Origin: Sphingobacterium nematocida
GTDB taxonomy: Bacteria > Bacteroidota > Bacteroidia > Sphingobacteriales > Sphingobacteriaceae
Length of the DNA stretch: 64,000 nt
Reading direction: 5' to 3'
NCBI RefSeq assembly: GCF_900168125.1
Contig: NZ_FUZF01000018.1
Span: forward strand, 50,361 to 114,360
Below are positions 26,792 to 36,112 of the stretch, piece by piece. Each line of letters opens with the position of its first letter. The stretch's first letter is position 1. The notes under the pieces are model-generated. The model ran no database searches, was not told the DNA's origin, and saw only the letters and a list, made by a program, of their open reading frames with translations. A program made the position numbers and the translations under genes.

Positions 26792-26818
26792 AGCCTAACT
26801 GATTTGTTCAGTTAGGCT
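26792..26818. terminator. terminator between folA and the basic exported protein
   Basis: A perfect 11-bp stem, AGCCTAACTGA with TCAGTTAGGCT, has a 5-nt loop. The minus strand continues into TTTTTG, so it suits the minus-strand gene best, and it may also end folA transcripts. Confidence 0.8.
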
Positions 26819-26896
26819 CTGAGCTTGTCTTGGACAACAAAATCAATAATATAGTTTCTCTACAATAGCCCTTCACAACTATTGTCTTCATCAGAT

Positions 26897-27373
26897 CTAT
26901 TTGATATAGATTTTATTTCCGCTTTCGTTAATATAATATTTTCCCCCTTGAGGACCTTCATAAACGGGATGCCCATTATGTTTTGCCCCGGTTAACTTAT
27001 CTCCATTTGTGGTAGTTTTCACTTTGTTTGGTTCAACTTTCGCCGCACTTTTCTCTGCTTTGACGACGTGGTTTACTTTGGCTGGTTCCTTGTTTTCCAT
27101 TGGCTTTACATTACCAACAGATTTTTCTGTTTTGTTACCTTTTTTATCGACAGCTTGATGAGCTTTCGGTTCTGTTATTAAAGCTTTTTTCTCAATGGCA
27201 GCCTTGGGATGCTGTTCCATTTTCTTGGGCGAGATCTGGTTTGCTTTCTGTTCTGCTTTTGCCGGTTGGCTCTCTGCCTTTTTAACCGTTTGTGCTTGTG
27301 TAGCTCCTATTCCTAATGTGGCTACAAACACAGCTAATGCTGCGATTTTTTTGAAAGAATTTAAGGTTTCCAT
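26897..27373 (-). CDS. exported Lys-rich protein with PBCV-type basic adaptor motif
   Basis: I chose the ATG at 27373 (METLNSFKK); the longer reading frame starts at TTG. The 158-residue product has a signal peptide ending about residue 28 (ATQAQ). About 100 residues of low-complexity Lys/Ala/Glu/Pro sequence follow, then a compact C-terminal motif, YEGPQGGKYYINESGNKIYIK-like (G-P-x-G-G-K-Y-Y...G-N-K-x-Y). That motif resembles the PBCV-specific basic adaptor domain (PF08789) found in chlorovirus and some bacterial proteins. The basic linker may bind acidic cell-surface polymers or nucleic acid. The function is unknown. Confidence 0.6.
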   Translation of the reverse strand: METLNSFKKIAALAVFVATLGIGATQAQTVKKAESQPAKAEQKANQISPKKMEQHPKAAIEKKALITEPKAHQAVDKKGNKTEKSVGNVKPMENKEPAKVNHVVKAEKSAAKVEPNKVKTTTNGDKLTGAKHNGHPVYEGPQGGKYYINESGNKIYIK

Positions 27374-27505
27374 AACCAATAAAATTATATAAATACATTA
27401 CACATTAGCGCTCAAAAGAAATACCGAAAACAACGACAACACACTGCTTATCAAGCACATTAACATAGTTTTAACTATAATATATTATTACTCAATATCC
27501 AACAA

Positions 27506-27540
27506 CAAAAAATCCCCAATTGCCTTTCGCAATTAGGGAT
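27506..27540 (-). terminator. terminator after argH
   Basis: A 12-bp stem with one mismatch, ATCCCCAATTGC with GCAATTAGGGAT (27512-27523, 27529-27540), has loop CTTTC. On the minus strand it is followed by TTTTTTGTTG. Confidence 0.82.
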
Positions 27541-27565
27541 ATCATTTTCTTCTATTTCTTAATAT

Positions 27566-28897
27566 TTACTTCAAAAGCTCATTCAGCGCTTTCTCTACTT
27601 TCTCAAATCCAAACTGAGACTTTACTTCTTCAAACATTCGTTCGATCTGATCATTGCAAAGATTGCCGATACTGCCTTCGTGCGTATGCTTCACCTCTTT
27701 CGAGGGCTGAAAAGTCCCCTCTTCTATAGCCATACCAATATTTTTATAAGCTTCGCGGAATGGAATACCTTGTAGCACCTCGTTATTGACCACCTCGACA
27801 CTAAATAGATAATCGTATTTAGGATCGTCCAATATATTTTCCTTGATACTAATGTGCTGTAGCATGAAAGTAGCCATCGCTAAACAATCATTCAATGATT
27901 CAAAAGATGGAAACAGATTCTCCTTCAACAACTGTAAGTCCCGGTGATAGCCCATTGGCAGGTTGGTCGTCATCAAAGCAATTTCATTCGGAAGAGCTTG
28001 TATTTTATTACAACGTGAACGAATGAGTTCAAATACATCAGGGTTCTTCTTATGCGGCATGATACTCGAACCGGTAGTCAGGTGAGCAGGAAAGGATATA
28101 AAACCAAAATTCTGGTTGATATACAAGGTAATATCCATCGCAAACTTGGCTAAGGTAGCGGCGATTGAACTCATAGCCTGCGCTACGATACGCTCTGTCT
28201 TACCTCGTCCCATCTGTGCATACACAACATTGTAGTTTAAGTCCTCAAAACCTAGAAGCTCCGTGGTCATCGTACGATTCAACGGAAAGGATGAACCATA
28301 TCCAGCTGCTGATCCCAAGGGATTCTTGTTACTGATACTCCAAGCAGCCTTCAATAAATACAAATCATCCACTAAACTTTCGGCATAAGCGCCGAACCAA
28401 AGCCCAAAAGAAGATGGCATAGCGATTTGCAAATGTGTATATCCGGGCATCAAGACATTTTTATATTGCTCGCTTAACTGCAAAAGTTGTTTAAACAAAA
28501 GCTCGGTATTATTAAAAATACCTTGTATCTCGGAGCGAAAATACAGCTTTAGATCGACCAATACCTGATCATTACGTGATCGGCCCGAATGGATCTTTTT
28601 ACCGGCCTCTCCAATACGCTGCGTAAGCATCATTTCGACCTGCGAATGCACATCTTCTACACTGTCTTCGATCGTAAACACGCCTTCTAGTATCTCTTCA
28701 TGAATTTTCTTAAGCGCTTGCTGAACTAAAGCCAGATCTTCATCTGTCATCAGACCAATACTATTCAACATCCGCGTATGTGCCAATGAGCCCAATACAT
28801 CAGCTTCTGCCAATTGCAGGTCCATTTCGCGGTCGTTACCAACGGTAAACGATTCGACAAAGGAATCTACATCTATATTTTTTTGCCAAATTTTCAT
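27566..28897 (-). CDS. argH: argininosuccinate lyase
   Basis: I chose the ATG at 28897 (MKIWQKN), which fits the family; an upstream start would add 21 hydrophobic residues. The 443-residue enzyme splits argininosuccinate into arginine and fumarate, the last step of arginine synthesis. The fumarase/aspartase superfamily signature is GSSIMPHKKNPD, with the catalytic serine in its mobile loop, and SGRSRNDQV and the GYTHLQ motif are also present. No other arg genes adjoin, so it is separated from the rest of the pathway. It has its own promoter box and terminator. Confidence 0.96.
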   Translation of the reverse strand: MKIWQKNIDVDSFVESFTVGNDREMDLQLAEADVLGSLAHTRMLNSIGLMTDEDLALVQQALKKIHEEILEGVFTIEDSVEDVHSQVEMMLTQRIGEAGKKIHSGRSRNDQVLVDLKLYFRSEIQGIFNNTELLFKQLLQLSEQYKNVLMPGYTHLQIAMPSSFGLWFGAYAESLVDDLYLLKAAWSISNKNPLGSAAGYGSSFPLNRTMTTELLGFEDLNYNVVYAQMGRGKTERIVAQAMSSIAATLAKFAMDITLYINQNFGFISFPAHLTTGSSIMPHKKNPDVFELIRSRCNKIQALPNEIALMTTNLPMGYHRDLQLLKENLFPSFESLNDCLAMATFMLQHISIKENILDDPKYDYLFSVEVVNNEVLQGIPFREAYKNIGMAIEEGTFQPSKEVKHTHEGSIGNLCNDQIERMFEEVKSQFGFEKVEKALNELLK

Positions 28898-28916
28898 TAA
28901 ATTCTGTTTAGAAGTA

Positions 28917-28924
28917 CAAAAGTA
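28917..28924 (-). promoter_or_regulatory. -7 promoter element for argH
   Basis: The minus strand reads TACTTTTG, matching TAnnTTTG, 19 bp before the chosen argH ATG. This supports the shorter start. Confidence 0.45.
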
Positions 28925-29024
28925 CCAAATACATCGTAAAATATTCCATACAATCCACATTCCTTGTAAATTGAGTCTTAAAAATCAATAATTTAGAGCC
29001 TAATATTTTAACTAATTTTTATTA

Positions 29025-31943
29025 ATGAACAAAAAATCGCTATTATTCTTTGCGTGTCAGTTAGCATGGTTGCTACCTCAGGCGCAAGAGGGGAAAAAAC
29101 CACTAAGCTGGCAGGAAATCCCGTCATGGCACTATATCCGGATGAATGGAGCACAGCCGTCGGCCGACGGAAATTGGTTTGCCTATGTTGCAGGCCCATC
29201 TGAAGGCGATCTTACATTGACCTTAAAAAAGACACAGGATACACTGAATTACAATTACAAAATCGGTGGTCTAAGCTCGCCAATCGCCTTCTCTAATAAC
29301 AGTCAATACCTTGGTTTCTTCGAGTCCCCGAATTTCAAAGAAATCAAAGCCAATGAAAAAGCAAAAAAACCGAGCAGTAAAAAGCTCAAAATTGTAGCTT
29401 TGAGGGATACAGCTTCGATAAGCTTTGACAAGGTACAAAGCTTTAACTTTTCTAACGATGACAATAAGTGGGTCGCAATCCGCTTCGAAAGTGCTCCTCC
29501 TGCCCCAGGTGCTCCTCGAGGAGAGGATACCGGAAAAGGCGCAGATTTGTTGTTATACAACTTATTTACAAAAAAGAGTTTCAACCTAGGTAATGTCAGC
29601 GACTACAAATTCAACAAATCCGGGCAATACCTAGCATATACAGTAGACGCAAACGGCAAAAACGGTAACGGTATATTCTTGATGGATATGGCTACAGGCT
29701 TGACAACCGCTCTTCAAAATGACGACGCGAACTTCTCGAAGATCAATTGGAATAAAGAAGGAACAGCTTTTGCACTATTAAAATCCAAGAAAGATAAAAA
29801 GTACAAAACACCGGTATACTCCCTAATCGGGGTAAAAAACATCAAAGGCCAACAGGCGGAAACGTTTACTTACTCTGGATTAGATGAAAACCAGATCATG
29901 GCTGGTTTTGGAATAAGTCAAAATACAGTTCCATCCTGGAGCAAAGACTTAAGTACTGTGTTTTTTGGTGTAGCTAAGCTGGAAAAAACGGAAGAACCGA
30001 AAAGCACCGAAAAAAAGATTGACAATTTAGGCAAGGATTCGACGAACAATAAACTTGCTATCGCACAGAAAGACAGTATTGGTAAGGATACTACTGCAAC
30101 AAAAGTAGCAAAAGTAGCGCCTAAGAAGCCTGAAGTCAACAAAAAAGATCTGGAAAAACCAGATATGATTATCTGGAACTGGCAAGACAAACGCCTACAA
30201 TCCGCTCAACGTACGCAATTGCAAAGAGACAAGAACTTTATGATCATGAGCGCATGGAACATTACCTCCAATAAGTTTGTTTCACTAGCAGATAGCGCGG
30301 TTAAATCTATTGCATTAGCACCAAACCAAACGATTGGTTATGGCTTAGATTTTACACCTTATGAGTATGAGTCTAATCTCGATGGTCAAGGATATGGTGA
30401 TCTATACATTGTCGATGTAAAGACAGGAGCAAAAAGACTTGCGGTAAAAAAAGTATACCTTAATGCCTCGCGCGGCTTCTCCTTCTCACCTAATAGTGGT
30501 TTTCTATTGTATTACAATGATGGTCACTACTATACCTTGAATGTAAACAGCCTTCAAACGAAAAATATTACCGAGAATATTCCTTCCTCATTTGTCGATA
30601 TATACGATGATCACAATGTATCAAAAGTAGCGACAGGTAATTACGGTTGGACAGCAGATGGCAAATCCGTACTATTGAAAGATAACTTCGATCTTTGGAA
30701 AGTATCTGCCGACGGCAAATCGGCTACCACACTGACGGACAACTGGAAAGGAAAGAAATTAGCAACACTAGGTGTTAGCAGACTTTATGAAGACGATGAA
30801 AATATAGACCTTAAAAAAGATCAATATTTTGGCATCATCAGTCAGGAGACTAAACAAAAAGGAATTGCGTTATTAGCTGCGGGTCAAAACAAGATGCAGA
30901 TTCTAAAATTGGATGATGTTAATATCAGTCCGATAAACAAAGTAAAAAACAGCAACAAGTTCTTTTATACAATAGAGAGCAGTAACAAAGCTCCTGAATA
31001 TTTTGTTAGTCAGGACAAGTTTCTAAAAAGCGAGAACCAGCTAACATCAAATACAGGCAACAAAGACAAATACGATCTTTCAGCAGGATCAAAATTGATC
31101 AGCTATGTGAGTGATCACGGAGACACCTTGCAAGCTACACTATACCTTCCTGCAAACTACGTAGAAGGCAAGTCCTATCCTACTATCACCTATATCTATG
31201 AAAGGTTGACGGACGACAAAAACACGTACACACAGCCCGGTTATCCAGGTGGTGGATTTAATAGAGCTATGTATAATAGCAATGGCTATGCGGTACTGAT
31301 GCCGGATATCAAATACAAATTGAACGATCCAGGTATGTCTGCGGTAGCTTGTGTAATCCCCGCAGTAAAAGCAGCGGTAGCTACCGGTATTGTAGACGAG
31401 AAAAATGTCGCTATCCACGGGCACTCTTGGGGAGGATACCAAACAGCGTTCTTAATCACGCAATCGAATATCTTCAAAGCGGCTGTTGCCGGTGCACCAC
31501 TCACCAATATGATTTCGATGTATTCTTTGATATATTGGAACTCAGGTTCATCCAATCAAGCGATCTTCGAATCCAGTCAAGGGCGTCTAACTACAGGATA
31601 CTGGGATAACTGGGAAGCCTATACGCGAAACTCGCCAATCTACCACATCAAAAAGGTAAATACACCATTAATCATCATGCACAATGACAAAGATGGAGCC
31701 GTAGACTATACCCAAGGGGTAGAATACTATAATGGCTTAAGACGTCTTAACAAGCCGGTTGTGATGCTTACCTACAACGGTGAAAACCATGGCTTAGTTA
31801 AAGAAGTAAACCGTAAGGATTACGCTGTGCGTATGATGGAATACTTTGATTACTACTTGAAAGGTAAAGAAGCCCCAAGCTGGTGGTCTAAGGGTGTAGA
31901 TTATATGGACTTAGAGAAACACTTAGAAGAAAGAGCGTTTTAA
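29025..31943 (+). CDS. S9-family (prolyl oligopeptidase-like) peptidase, exported
   Basis: The 972-residue protein has an N-terminal signal peptide of about 20 residues. A long beta-propeller region follows, interrupted by a Lys/Thr-rich insert near 320-380, and the C-terminal alpha/beta-hydrolase domain starts near residue 690. The catalytic triad reads as S801 in HGHSWGGY, D890 in HNDKDGAV and H922 in GENHGL. S9 enzymes cleave short peptides after proline or other residues; this one is probably periplasmic. Specificity cannot be set. It converges on atpG across a shared terminator. Confidence 0.9.
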   Translation: MNKKSLLFFACQLAWLLPQAQEGKKPLSWQEIPSWHYIRMNGAQPSADGNWFAYVAGPSEGDLTLTLKKTQDTLNYNYKIGGLSSPIAFSNNSQYLGFFESPNFKEIKANEKAKKPSSKKLKIVALRDTASISFDKVQSFNFSNDDNKWVAIRFESAPPAPGAPRGEDTGKGADLLLYNLFTKKSFNLGNVSDYKFNKSGQYLAYTVDANGKNGNGIFLMDMATGLTTALQNDDANFSKINWNKEGTAFALLKSKKDKKYKTPVYSLIGVKNIKGQQAETFTYSGLDENQIMAGFGISQNTVPSWSKDLSTVFFGVAKLEKTEEPKSTEKKIDNLGKDSTNNKLAIAQKDSIGKDTTATKVAKVAPKKPEVNKKDLEKPDMIIWNWQDKRLQSAQRTQLQRDKNFMIMSAWNITSNKFVSLADSAVKSIALAPNQTIGYGLDFTPYEYESNLDGQGYGDLYIVDVKTGAKRLAVKKVYLNASRGFSFSPNSGFLLYYNDGHYYTLNVNSLQTKNITENIPSSFVDIYDDHNVSKVATGNYGWTADGKSVLLKDNFDLWKVSADGKSATTLTDNWKGKKLATLGVSRLYEDDENIDLKKDQYFGIISQETKQKGIALLAAGQNKMQILKLDDVNISPINKVKNSNKFFYTIESSNKAPEYFVSQDKFLKSENQLTSNTGNKDKYDLSAGSKLISYVSDHGDTLQATLYLPANYVEGKSYPTITYIYERLTDDKNTYTQPGYPGGGFNRAMYNSNGYAVLMPDIKYKLNDPGMSAVACVIPAVKAAVATGIVDEKNVAIHGHSWGGYQTAFLITQSNIFKAAVAGAPLTNMISMYSLIYWNSGSSNQAIFESSQGRLTTGYWDNWEAYTRNSPIYHIKKVNTPLIIMHNDKDGAVDYTQGVEYYNGLRRLNKPVVMLTYNGENHGLVKEVNRKDYAVRMMEYFDYYLKGKEAPSWWSKGVDYMDLEKHLEERAF

Positions 31944-32043
31944 TAATGGTTAATGATCAATGGTTAGTGGTTAAGCTACTAGCCATTTGTCAATAATCAG
32001 CAGCAAATGGAATAAAAGCTCATAGTCTACTACAAGCATAAAA

Positions 32044-32071
32044 AAAGGCGTTGAAAATTTTCAACGCCTTT
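32044..32071. terminator. bidirectional terminator between the S9 peptidase and atpG
   Basis: A 28-bp perfect palindrome consists of AAAGGCGTTGAAAA followed by its complement. It has T-runs on both sides and ends the ATP synthase operon on the minus strand and the peptidase gene on the plus strand. Confidence 0.87.
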
Positions 32072-32096
32072 CTACTATGTTTAGTTTGTTGTATTA

Positions 32097-32975
32097 CTAG
32101 CCATTTGACAAGGCCGCCGCACCAGATACAATCTCGGTAAGCTCTGTTGTAATTGCTGCTTGACGCGCTTGGTTGTACGACAATTTCAGAGATTTTAACA
32201 AATCGCCGGCATTATCTGTCGCTTTATCCATCGCCGTCATACGTGCACCGTGCTCTGAAGCATTTGAATCCAAAACAGCCTTATACAGCTGAATTTTGAT
32301 TGCTTTAGGAATTAACTCTTCAATAATTTTCTCCTTAGAAGGCTCGATAATATAATCAAGTTCAGCAACATTATCTTCTTTATCCTCCGGTACCAAAGGT
32401 AAAAGTTGCTCCGTAGTCAAAATCTGAACTGCAGCATTCTGGAATCTATTATAAACCACTTCTACGCGATCGATATTACCTTCCTTAAACTCAGTCATAA
32501 TGTACTCCGTAACCTTAGAAACATTTTCGAAATTAAGGTTATTGAATATTTCGTTATTATTGCCAATAACATTAAAACCACGCTTTGTGAAAAAATCGTG
32601 ACCACGCTTACCAATAGCGATAACACTCAGATTACCACGGGCATGTTGCTCCGCATATTTGCTAAAGATAAGATTATTGGTTGCTTTGATAGCATTCGCA
32701 TTGAATGCTCCCGCTAAACCTCTATTTGAAGTAATCACAACGACCAATACCTTATTAGGTACACGGTCTTGTGTATACGGCGAGTCGTTACCTTCTACAG
32801 AAGTGGATACTTGAGCTAAAATATCTCTTAATTTATTGGCATAAGGGCGCAATTGCACAATTGCATTTGTCGCACGTTTTAATTTCGCAGCAGATACCAT
32901 CTTCATCGCTTTGGTGATCTGTTGCGTGGAACTAACGGACGTAATCCGGTTTCTTACTTCTTTTAAATTTGCCAT
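32097..32975 (-). CDS. atpG: F1F0 ATP synthase gamma subunit
   Basis: This 292-residue protein forms the central rotor shaft of F1. The N-terminal helix MANLKEVRNRITSVSSTQQITKAMKMVSAAKLKRA and the C-terminal helix (SEHGARMTAMDKATDNA...YNQARQAAITTELTEIVSGAAAL) are strongly conserved family features that pair as the coiled-coil shaft. It is the last gene of the operon. The usual next genes atpD and atpC are absent; an unrelated peptidase gene follows in the opposite direction. Confidence 0.96.
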   Translation of the reverse strand: MANLKEVRNRITSVSSTQQITKAMKMVSAAKLKRATNAIVQLRPYANKLRDILAQVSTSVEGNDSPYTQDRVPNKVLVVVITSNRGLAGAFNANAIKATNNLIFSKYAEQHARGNLSVIAIGKRGHDFFTKRGFNVIGNNNEIFNNLNFENVSKVTEYIMTEFKEGNIDRVEVVYNRFQNAAVQILTTEQLLPLVPEDKEDNVAELDYIIEPSKEKIIEELIPKAIKIQLYKAVLDSNASEHGARMTAMDKATDNAGDLLKSLKLSYNQARQAAITTELTEIVSGAAALSNG

Positions 32976-32994
32976 ATTCCAATTTAAGTAGTAA

Positions 32995-33048
32995 GTATTT
33001 AGTAATTAGTATTTAGACCTAGAAATCTAAGTACTAAATACTAAATAC
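32995..33048 (-). other. hairpin in the atpA-atpG spacer
   Basis: Arms 32995-33017 and 33026-33048 pair over 23 bp with two mismatches around an 8-nt loop. They are built from TATTTAG/CTAAATA repeats. The stem is AT-rich with no T-run, so it is unlikely to be a full terminator; it could tune mRNA decay or atpG expression. Confidence 0.55.
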
Positions 33049-33058
33049 CTTGTACTTA

Positions 33059-34633
33059 TTAATATTTTGAAGCTAATTCTTTAGCTACTGTTTCTAACAC
33101 ATTTGTCAACTCATCAGAGAATTTACCTGCTTTTAAAGCAGACAATACTTCCGGATGACGTTGTTCTAATTGTGTTAAGTATTCTTCTTCAAACTGTCTT
33201 ACTTTATCTACAGGGACGTTACGCAACAATCCTTTAGTACCTACGTAGATAATAGCAACTTGTTTCTCCACAGAAACTGGAGAGAACTGACCTTGTTTCA
33301 AAATCTGAACGTTACGGATACCTTTATCCAATACAGCTTTAGTAGCAGCATCAAGATCCGAACCGAATTTAGCAAAAGCTTCCAACTCACGGTACTGTGC
33401 TTGATCTAACTTCAAGGTACCAGCAACTTTTTTCATCGATTTGATCTGTGCGTTACCACCTACACGTGATACCGAGATACCCACGTTGATCGCTGGACGG
33501 ATACCTGCGTTGAATAAGTTAGATTCCAAGAAGATCTGACCATCTGTAATAGAAATTACGTTGGTAGGGATATAAGCTGATACGTCTCCTGCTTGTGTCT
33601 CAATGATAGGAAGTGCTGTCAATGAACCGCCACCTTTTACCAAATGTTTGATAGACTCAGGTAGATCGTTCATATCACGAGCGATATCATCCGAAGAATT
33701 GATTTTAGCAGCACGCTCTAATAAGCGAGAGTGAAGGTAAAATACGTCCCCAGGATAAGCCTCACGTCCAGGAGGACGTTTTAACAATAAAGATACCTCA
33801 CGATAAGCTACCGCTTGTTTTGATAAATCATCATATACGATCAATGCTGGACGCCCTGTATCACGGAAAAACTCTCCGATCGCAGCACCTGCCATTGGTG
33901 CGTAGAACTGTAATGGAGCTGGCTCAGCTGCTGAAGCAGCCACAACTACAGTATAAGCCATCGCACCTTTTTCTTCTAATACACGCACGATATTCGCTAC
34001 TGTAGAGTTCTTCTGTCCTACAGCAACATATATACAGAATACAGGCTGACCTGCATCATAAAATTCTTTTTGGTTGATGATCGTATCGATACAAACCGCA
34101 GTCTTACCAGTCTGACGGTCACCGATAACCAACTCACGTTGACCACGACCTACCGGAATCATCGCATCGATAGCTTTGATACCTGTTTGTAATGGCTCAG
34201 TAACTGGTTGACGGAAAAGTACCCCTGGTGCCTTACGCTCGATAGGCATTTCGTAAGTTTCGCCTTGGATTGGTCCTTTACCATCAATAGGTTGTCCCAA
34301 TGTGTTTACTACACGCCCCAACATACCTTCACCTACTTTAATAGATGCGATACGGTTAGTACGTTTGATTGTATCTCCTTCTTTAATTTCGTCTGATGGG
34401 CCTAAAAGTACAACACCTACGTTGTCTTCTTCTAAGTTCATTACAATACCTTGTAATCCATTAGCAAACTCAACTAACTCTCCGGATTGAACTTTTGTTA
34501 AGCCGTAAACACGAGCAATACCGTCACCAACTTGTAGTACGGTACCTACTTCTTCCAATTCGGCTTCTGACTTAAAGCCTGACAATTGCTCTCTTAGAAT
34601 TGCCGAAACTTCATCTGGTCTTACCTCTATCAT
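33059..34633 (-). CDS. atpA: F1F0 ATP synthase alpha subunit
   Basis: This 524-residue protein is the non-catalytic nucleotide-binding subunit of F1. The P-loop is GDRQTGKTA, the Walker B-type stretch is ALIVYDDLSKQA, and the signature PAINVGISVSRVGG is present. The beta-barrel N domain and helical C domain (EEEYLTQLEQRHPEVL) are intact and length is normal. It lies between atpH and atpG in the usual order. Confidence 0.98.
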   Translation of the reverse strand: MIEVRPDEVSAILREQLSGFKSEAELEEVGTVLQVGDGIARVYGLTKVQSGELVEFANGLQGIVMNLEEDNVGVVLLGPSDEIKEGDTIKRTNRIASIKVGEGMLGRVVNTLGQPIDGKGPIQGETYEMPIERKAPGVLFRQPVTEPLQTGIKAIDAMIPVGRGQRELVIGDRQTGKTAVCIDTIINQKEFYDAGQPVFCIYVAVGQKNSTVANIVRVLEEKGAMAYTVVVAASAAEPAPLQFYAPMAGAAIGEFFRDTGRPALIVYDDLSKQAVAYREVSLLLKRPPGREAYPGDVFYLHSRLLERAAKINSSDDIARDMNDLPESIKHLVKGGGSLTALPIIETQAGDVSAYIPTNVISITDGQIFLESNLFNAGIRPAINVGISVSRVGGNAQIKSMKKVAGTLKLDQAQYRELEAFAKFGSDLDAATKAVLDKGIRNVQILKQGQFSPVSVEKQVAIIYVGTKGLLRNVPVDKVRQFEEEYLTQLEQRHPEVLSALKAGKFSDELTNVLETVAKELASKY

Positions 34634-34691
34634 TTTAACTTCGTATAAGGGGTTTTAGAATCTATTACTTTTATCGATTTCGTACAAGTGC

Positions 34692-35237
34692 TTAAACACC
34701 TTGTGTTACGAAATGTCTTTCTAGTTTACTTAATTTGCCTGCGATTGTTGCATCAACCTGTCTGTCGCCTACTTTAACCACAAATCCACCGATTAAGGTA
34801 GGATCCACTTTATTGATTAAAATAACTTCAGCATTGATTTGTTGACCAATAGCAGTCTTTAACGCTTGAATATTTTCTGCTGACAATGCCGCTGCAGAAA
34901 GGACCTCGGCCTTAACAATACCATTCAGCTCATTGTATTCACGGATGAATTCTAAAGCTGTAGCATAAATCAATTCGCCACGTCCTTTGCGGATCATAAT
35001 GCCAAAGAAAGCCATTATTTCAGGTCTCGCTTTGTCTTTAAAAAGAGCAGATAAAATATTCTCCTTTTTGTCTGTTTTAATAATCGGATTACTTAAAACA
35101 GCCTGTAATTCGGAGCTCGACTTAATTATCGTTACAATCTGCTCTATATCGGCCTTTACAGCCTCTACATGGCCTTGCTCTTTTGCCAAATCTAATAAAG
35201 ACTTAGCGTATCTAGAAGCAACTTTGAATACTGACAT
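34692..35237 (-). CDS. atpH: F1F0 ATP synthase delta subunit
   Basis: This 181-residue stator protein links F1 to the b subunits. It starts MSVFKVASRYAKSLLDLAKEQG and contains the family region PTLIGGFVVKVGDRQVDATIAGKL near the C terminus. It follows atpF by 50 bp across an AT-rich spacer. Confidence 0.95.
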   Translation of the reverse strand: MSVFKVASRYAKSLLDLAKEQGHVEAVKADIEQIVTIIKSSSELQAVLSNPIIKTDKKENILSALFKDKARPEIMAFFGIMIRKGRGELIYATALEFIREYNELNGIVKAEVLSAAALSAENIQALKTAIGQQINAEVILINKVDPTLIGGFVVKVGDRQVDATIAGKLSKLERHFVTQGV

Positions 35238-35287
35238 GTTAAAAAAGTTAAAAATTAAAAATTAAAAATTAAATAGTGAGCTGATCA

Positions 35288-35788
35288 CTAGTTCAATTTA
35301 ACATCTTTCAACAAGTCAGAAACTAACGCCTCTTGCTTGCCTTGATCTTCAAACTCTTTAGTTAAAACCTTACGTGCGATATCTAAAGATAAAGAAGAAA
35401 CTTGGTTCTTAACTTCTGCTAAAGCTTTCAACTTTTGATCTTCAATTTCACGCTTAGCGTTTTCTATCAACTTAGCACCTTCTGTTTGCGCAGCCTCTTT
35501 CGCATCAGCAACAATCTTATCTTTCAATAATTTTGCTTCCTTAAGAATTGCGTCACGCTCTACACGGGCGTCTTTTAACAACTGCTCATTTTCATTTGTC
35601 AAACGCGCCATTTCTAATTTAGCTTTCTCTGCAGATGCTAAAGCATCAGAAATACCTTGTTCGCGTTCGTCTAATGCATTAATGATTGGTTTCCAAGCAA
35701 ATTTACCCAATAAAACCACTACGATCACTAATACGATTAGTAACCAGAAAAATAAACCGAAGGAAAAATCGTGAATTAATGCTTCCAT
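35288..35788 (-). CDS. atpF: F1F0 ATP synthase b subunit
   Basis: This 166-residue peripheral stalk subunit has one N-terminal membrane helix at about 9-29 (FGLFFWLLIVLVIVVVLLGKF). A long charged coiled coil follows, with the typical start AWKPIINALDEREQGISDAL. It is placed between the c and delta genes as usual. A single b gene is present, so the stalk would be a homodimer. Confidence 0.95.
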   Translation of the reverse strand: MEALIHDFSFGLFFWLLIVLVIVVVLLGKFAWKPIINALDEREQGISDALASAEKAKLEMARLTNENEQLLKDARVERDAILKEAKLLKDKIVADAKEAAQTEGAKLIENAKREIEDQKLKALAEVKNQVSSLSLDIARKVLTKEFEDQGKQEALVSDLLKDVKLN

Positions 35789-35887
35789 TATATATGTTTA
35801 ATATTTTTTAATGTTCGTTTTTTGTTAAGTAACATCATTTGCAACCAACCGTTGCAAATGATGTCCTGTACTTGTGTCAAAATGGGC

Positions 35888-36076
35888 TTATTTACCTAAG
35901 ATTAGGGCAGCAAGTGCCAAACCTTCAACTAATGCACCAATGATGATCATCGCAGTTTGAATTTTAGAAGCAGCTTCTGGTTGACGAGCGATAGCTTCCA
36001 TAGCTGAACCACCGATTTTACCTAAGCCTAAACCTCCACCGATTACGATTAATCCTGCTCCAATTAAGTTGTACAT
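35888..36076 (-). CDS. atpE: F1F0 ATP synthase c subunit
   Basis: This 62-residue hairpin of two membrane helices forms the rotor ring. The GGGLGLGKIGG glycine motif is in helix 1, the loop R31-Q32-P33 contacts gamma/epsilon, and the ion-carrying carboxylate is E51 in helix 2. E51 is followed by Gly rather than the Ser/Thr seen in sodium-binding rings, which favours proton coupling (inference). The protein is short but complete. Confidence 0.95.
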   Translation of the reverse strand: MYNLIGAGLIVIGGGLGLGKIGGSAMEAIARQPEAASKIQTAMIIIGALVEGLALAALILGK

Positions 36077-36112
36077 AATAATTATTTTATAAAATTTAAC
36101 AAAAAATTCTGA

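Noticed and set aside
27566..28960. Membrane-anchored version of argininosuccinate lyase from an upstream start
   Set aside because: The extra hydrophobic residues come from the promoter region; the TACTTTTG box at 28917-28924 would lie inside the coding sequence.
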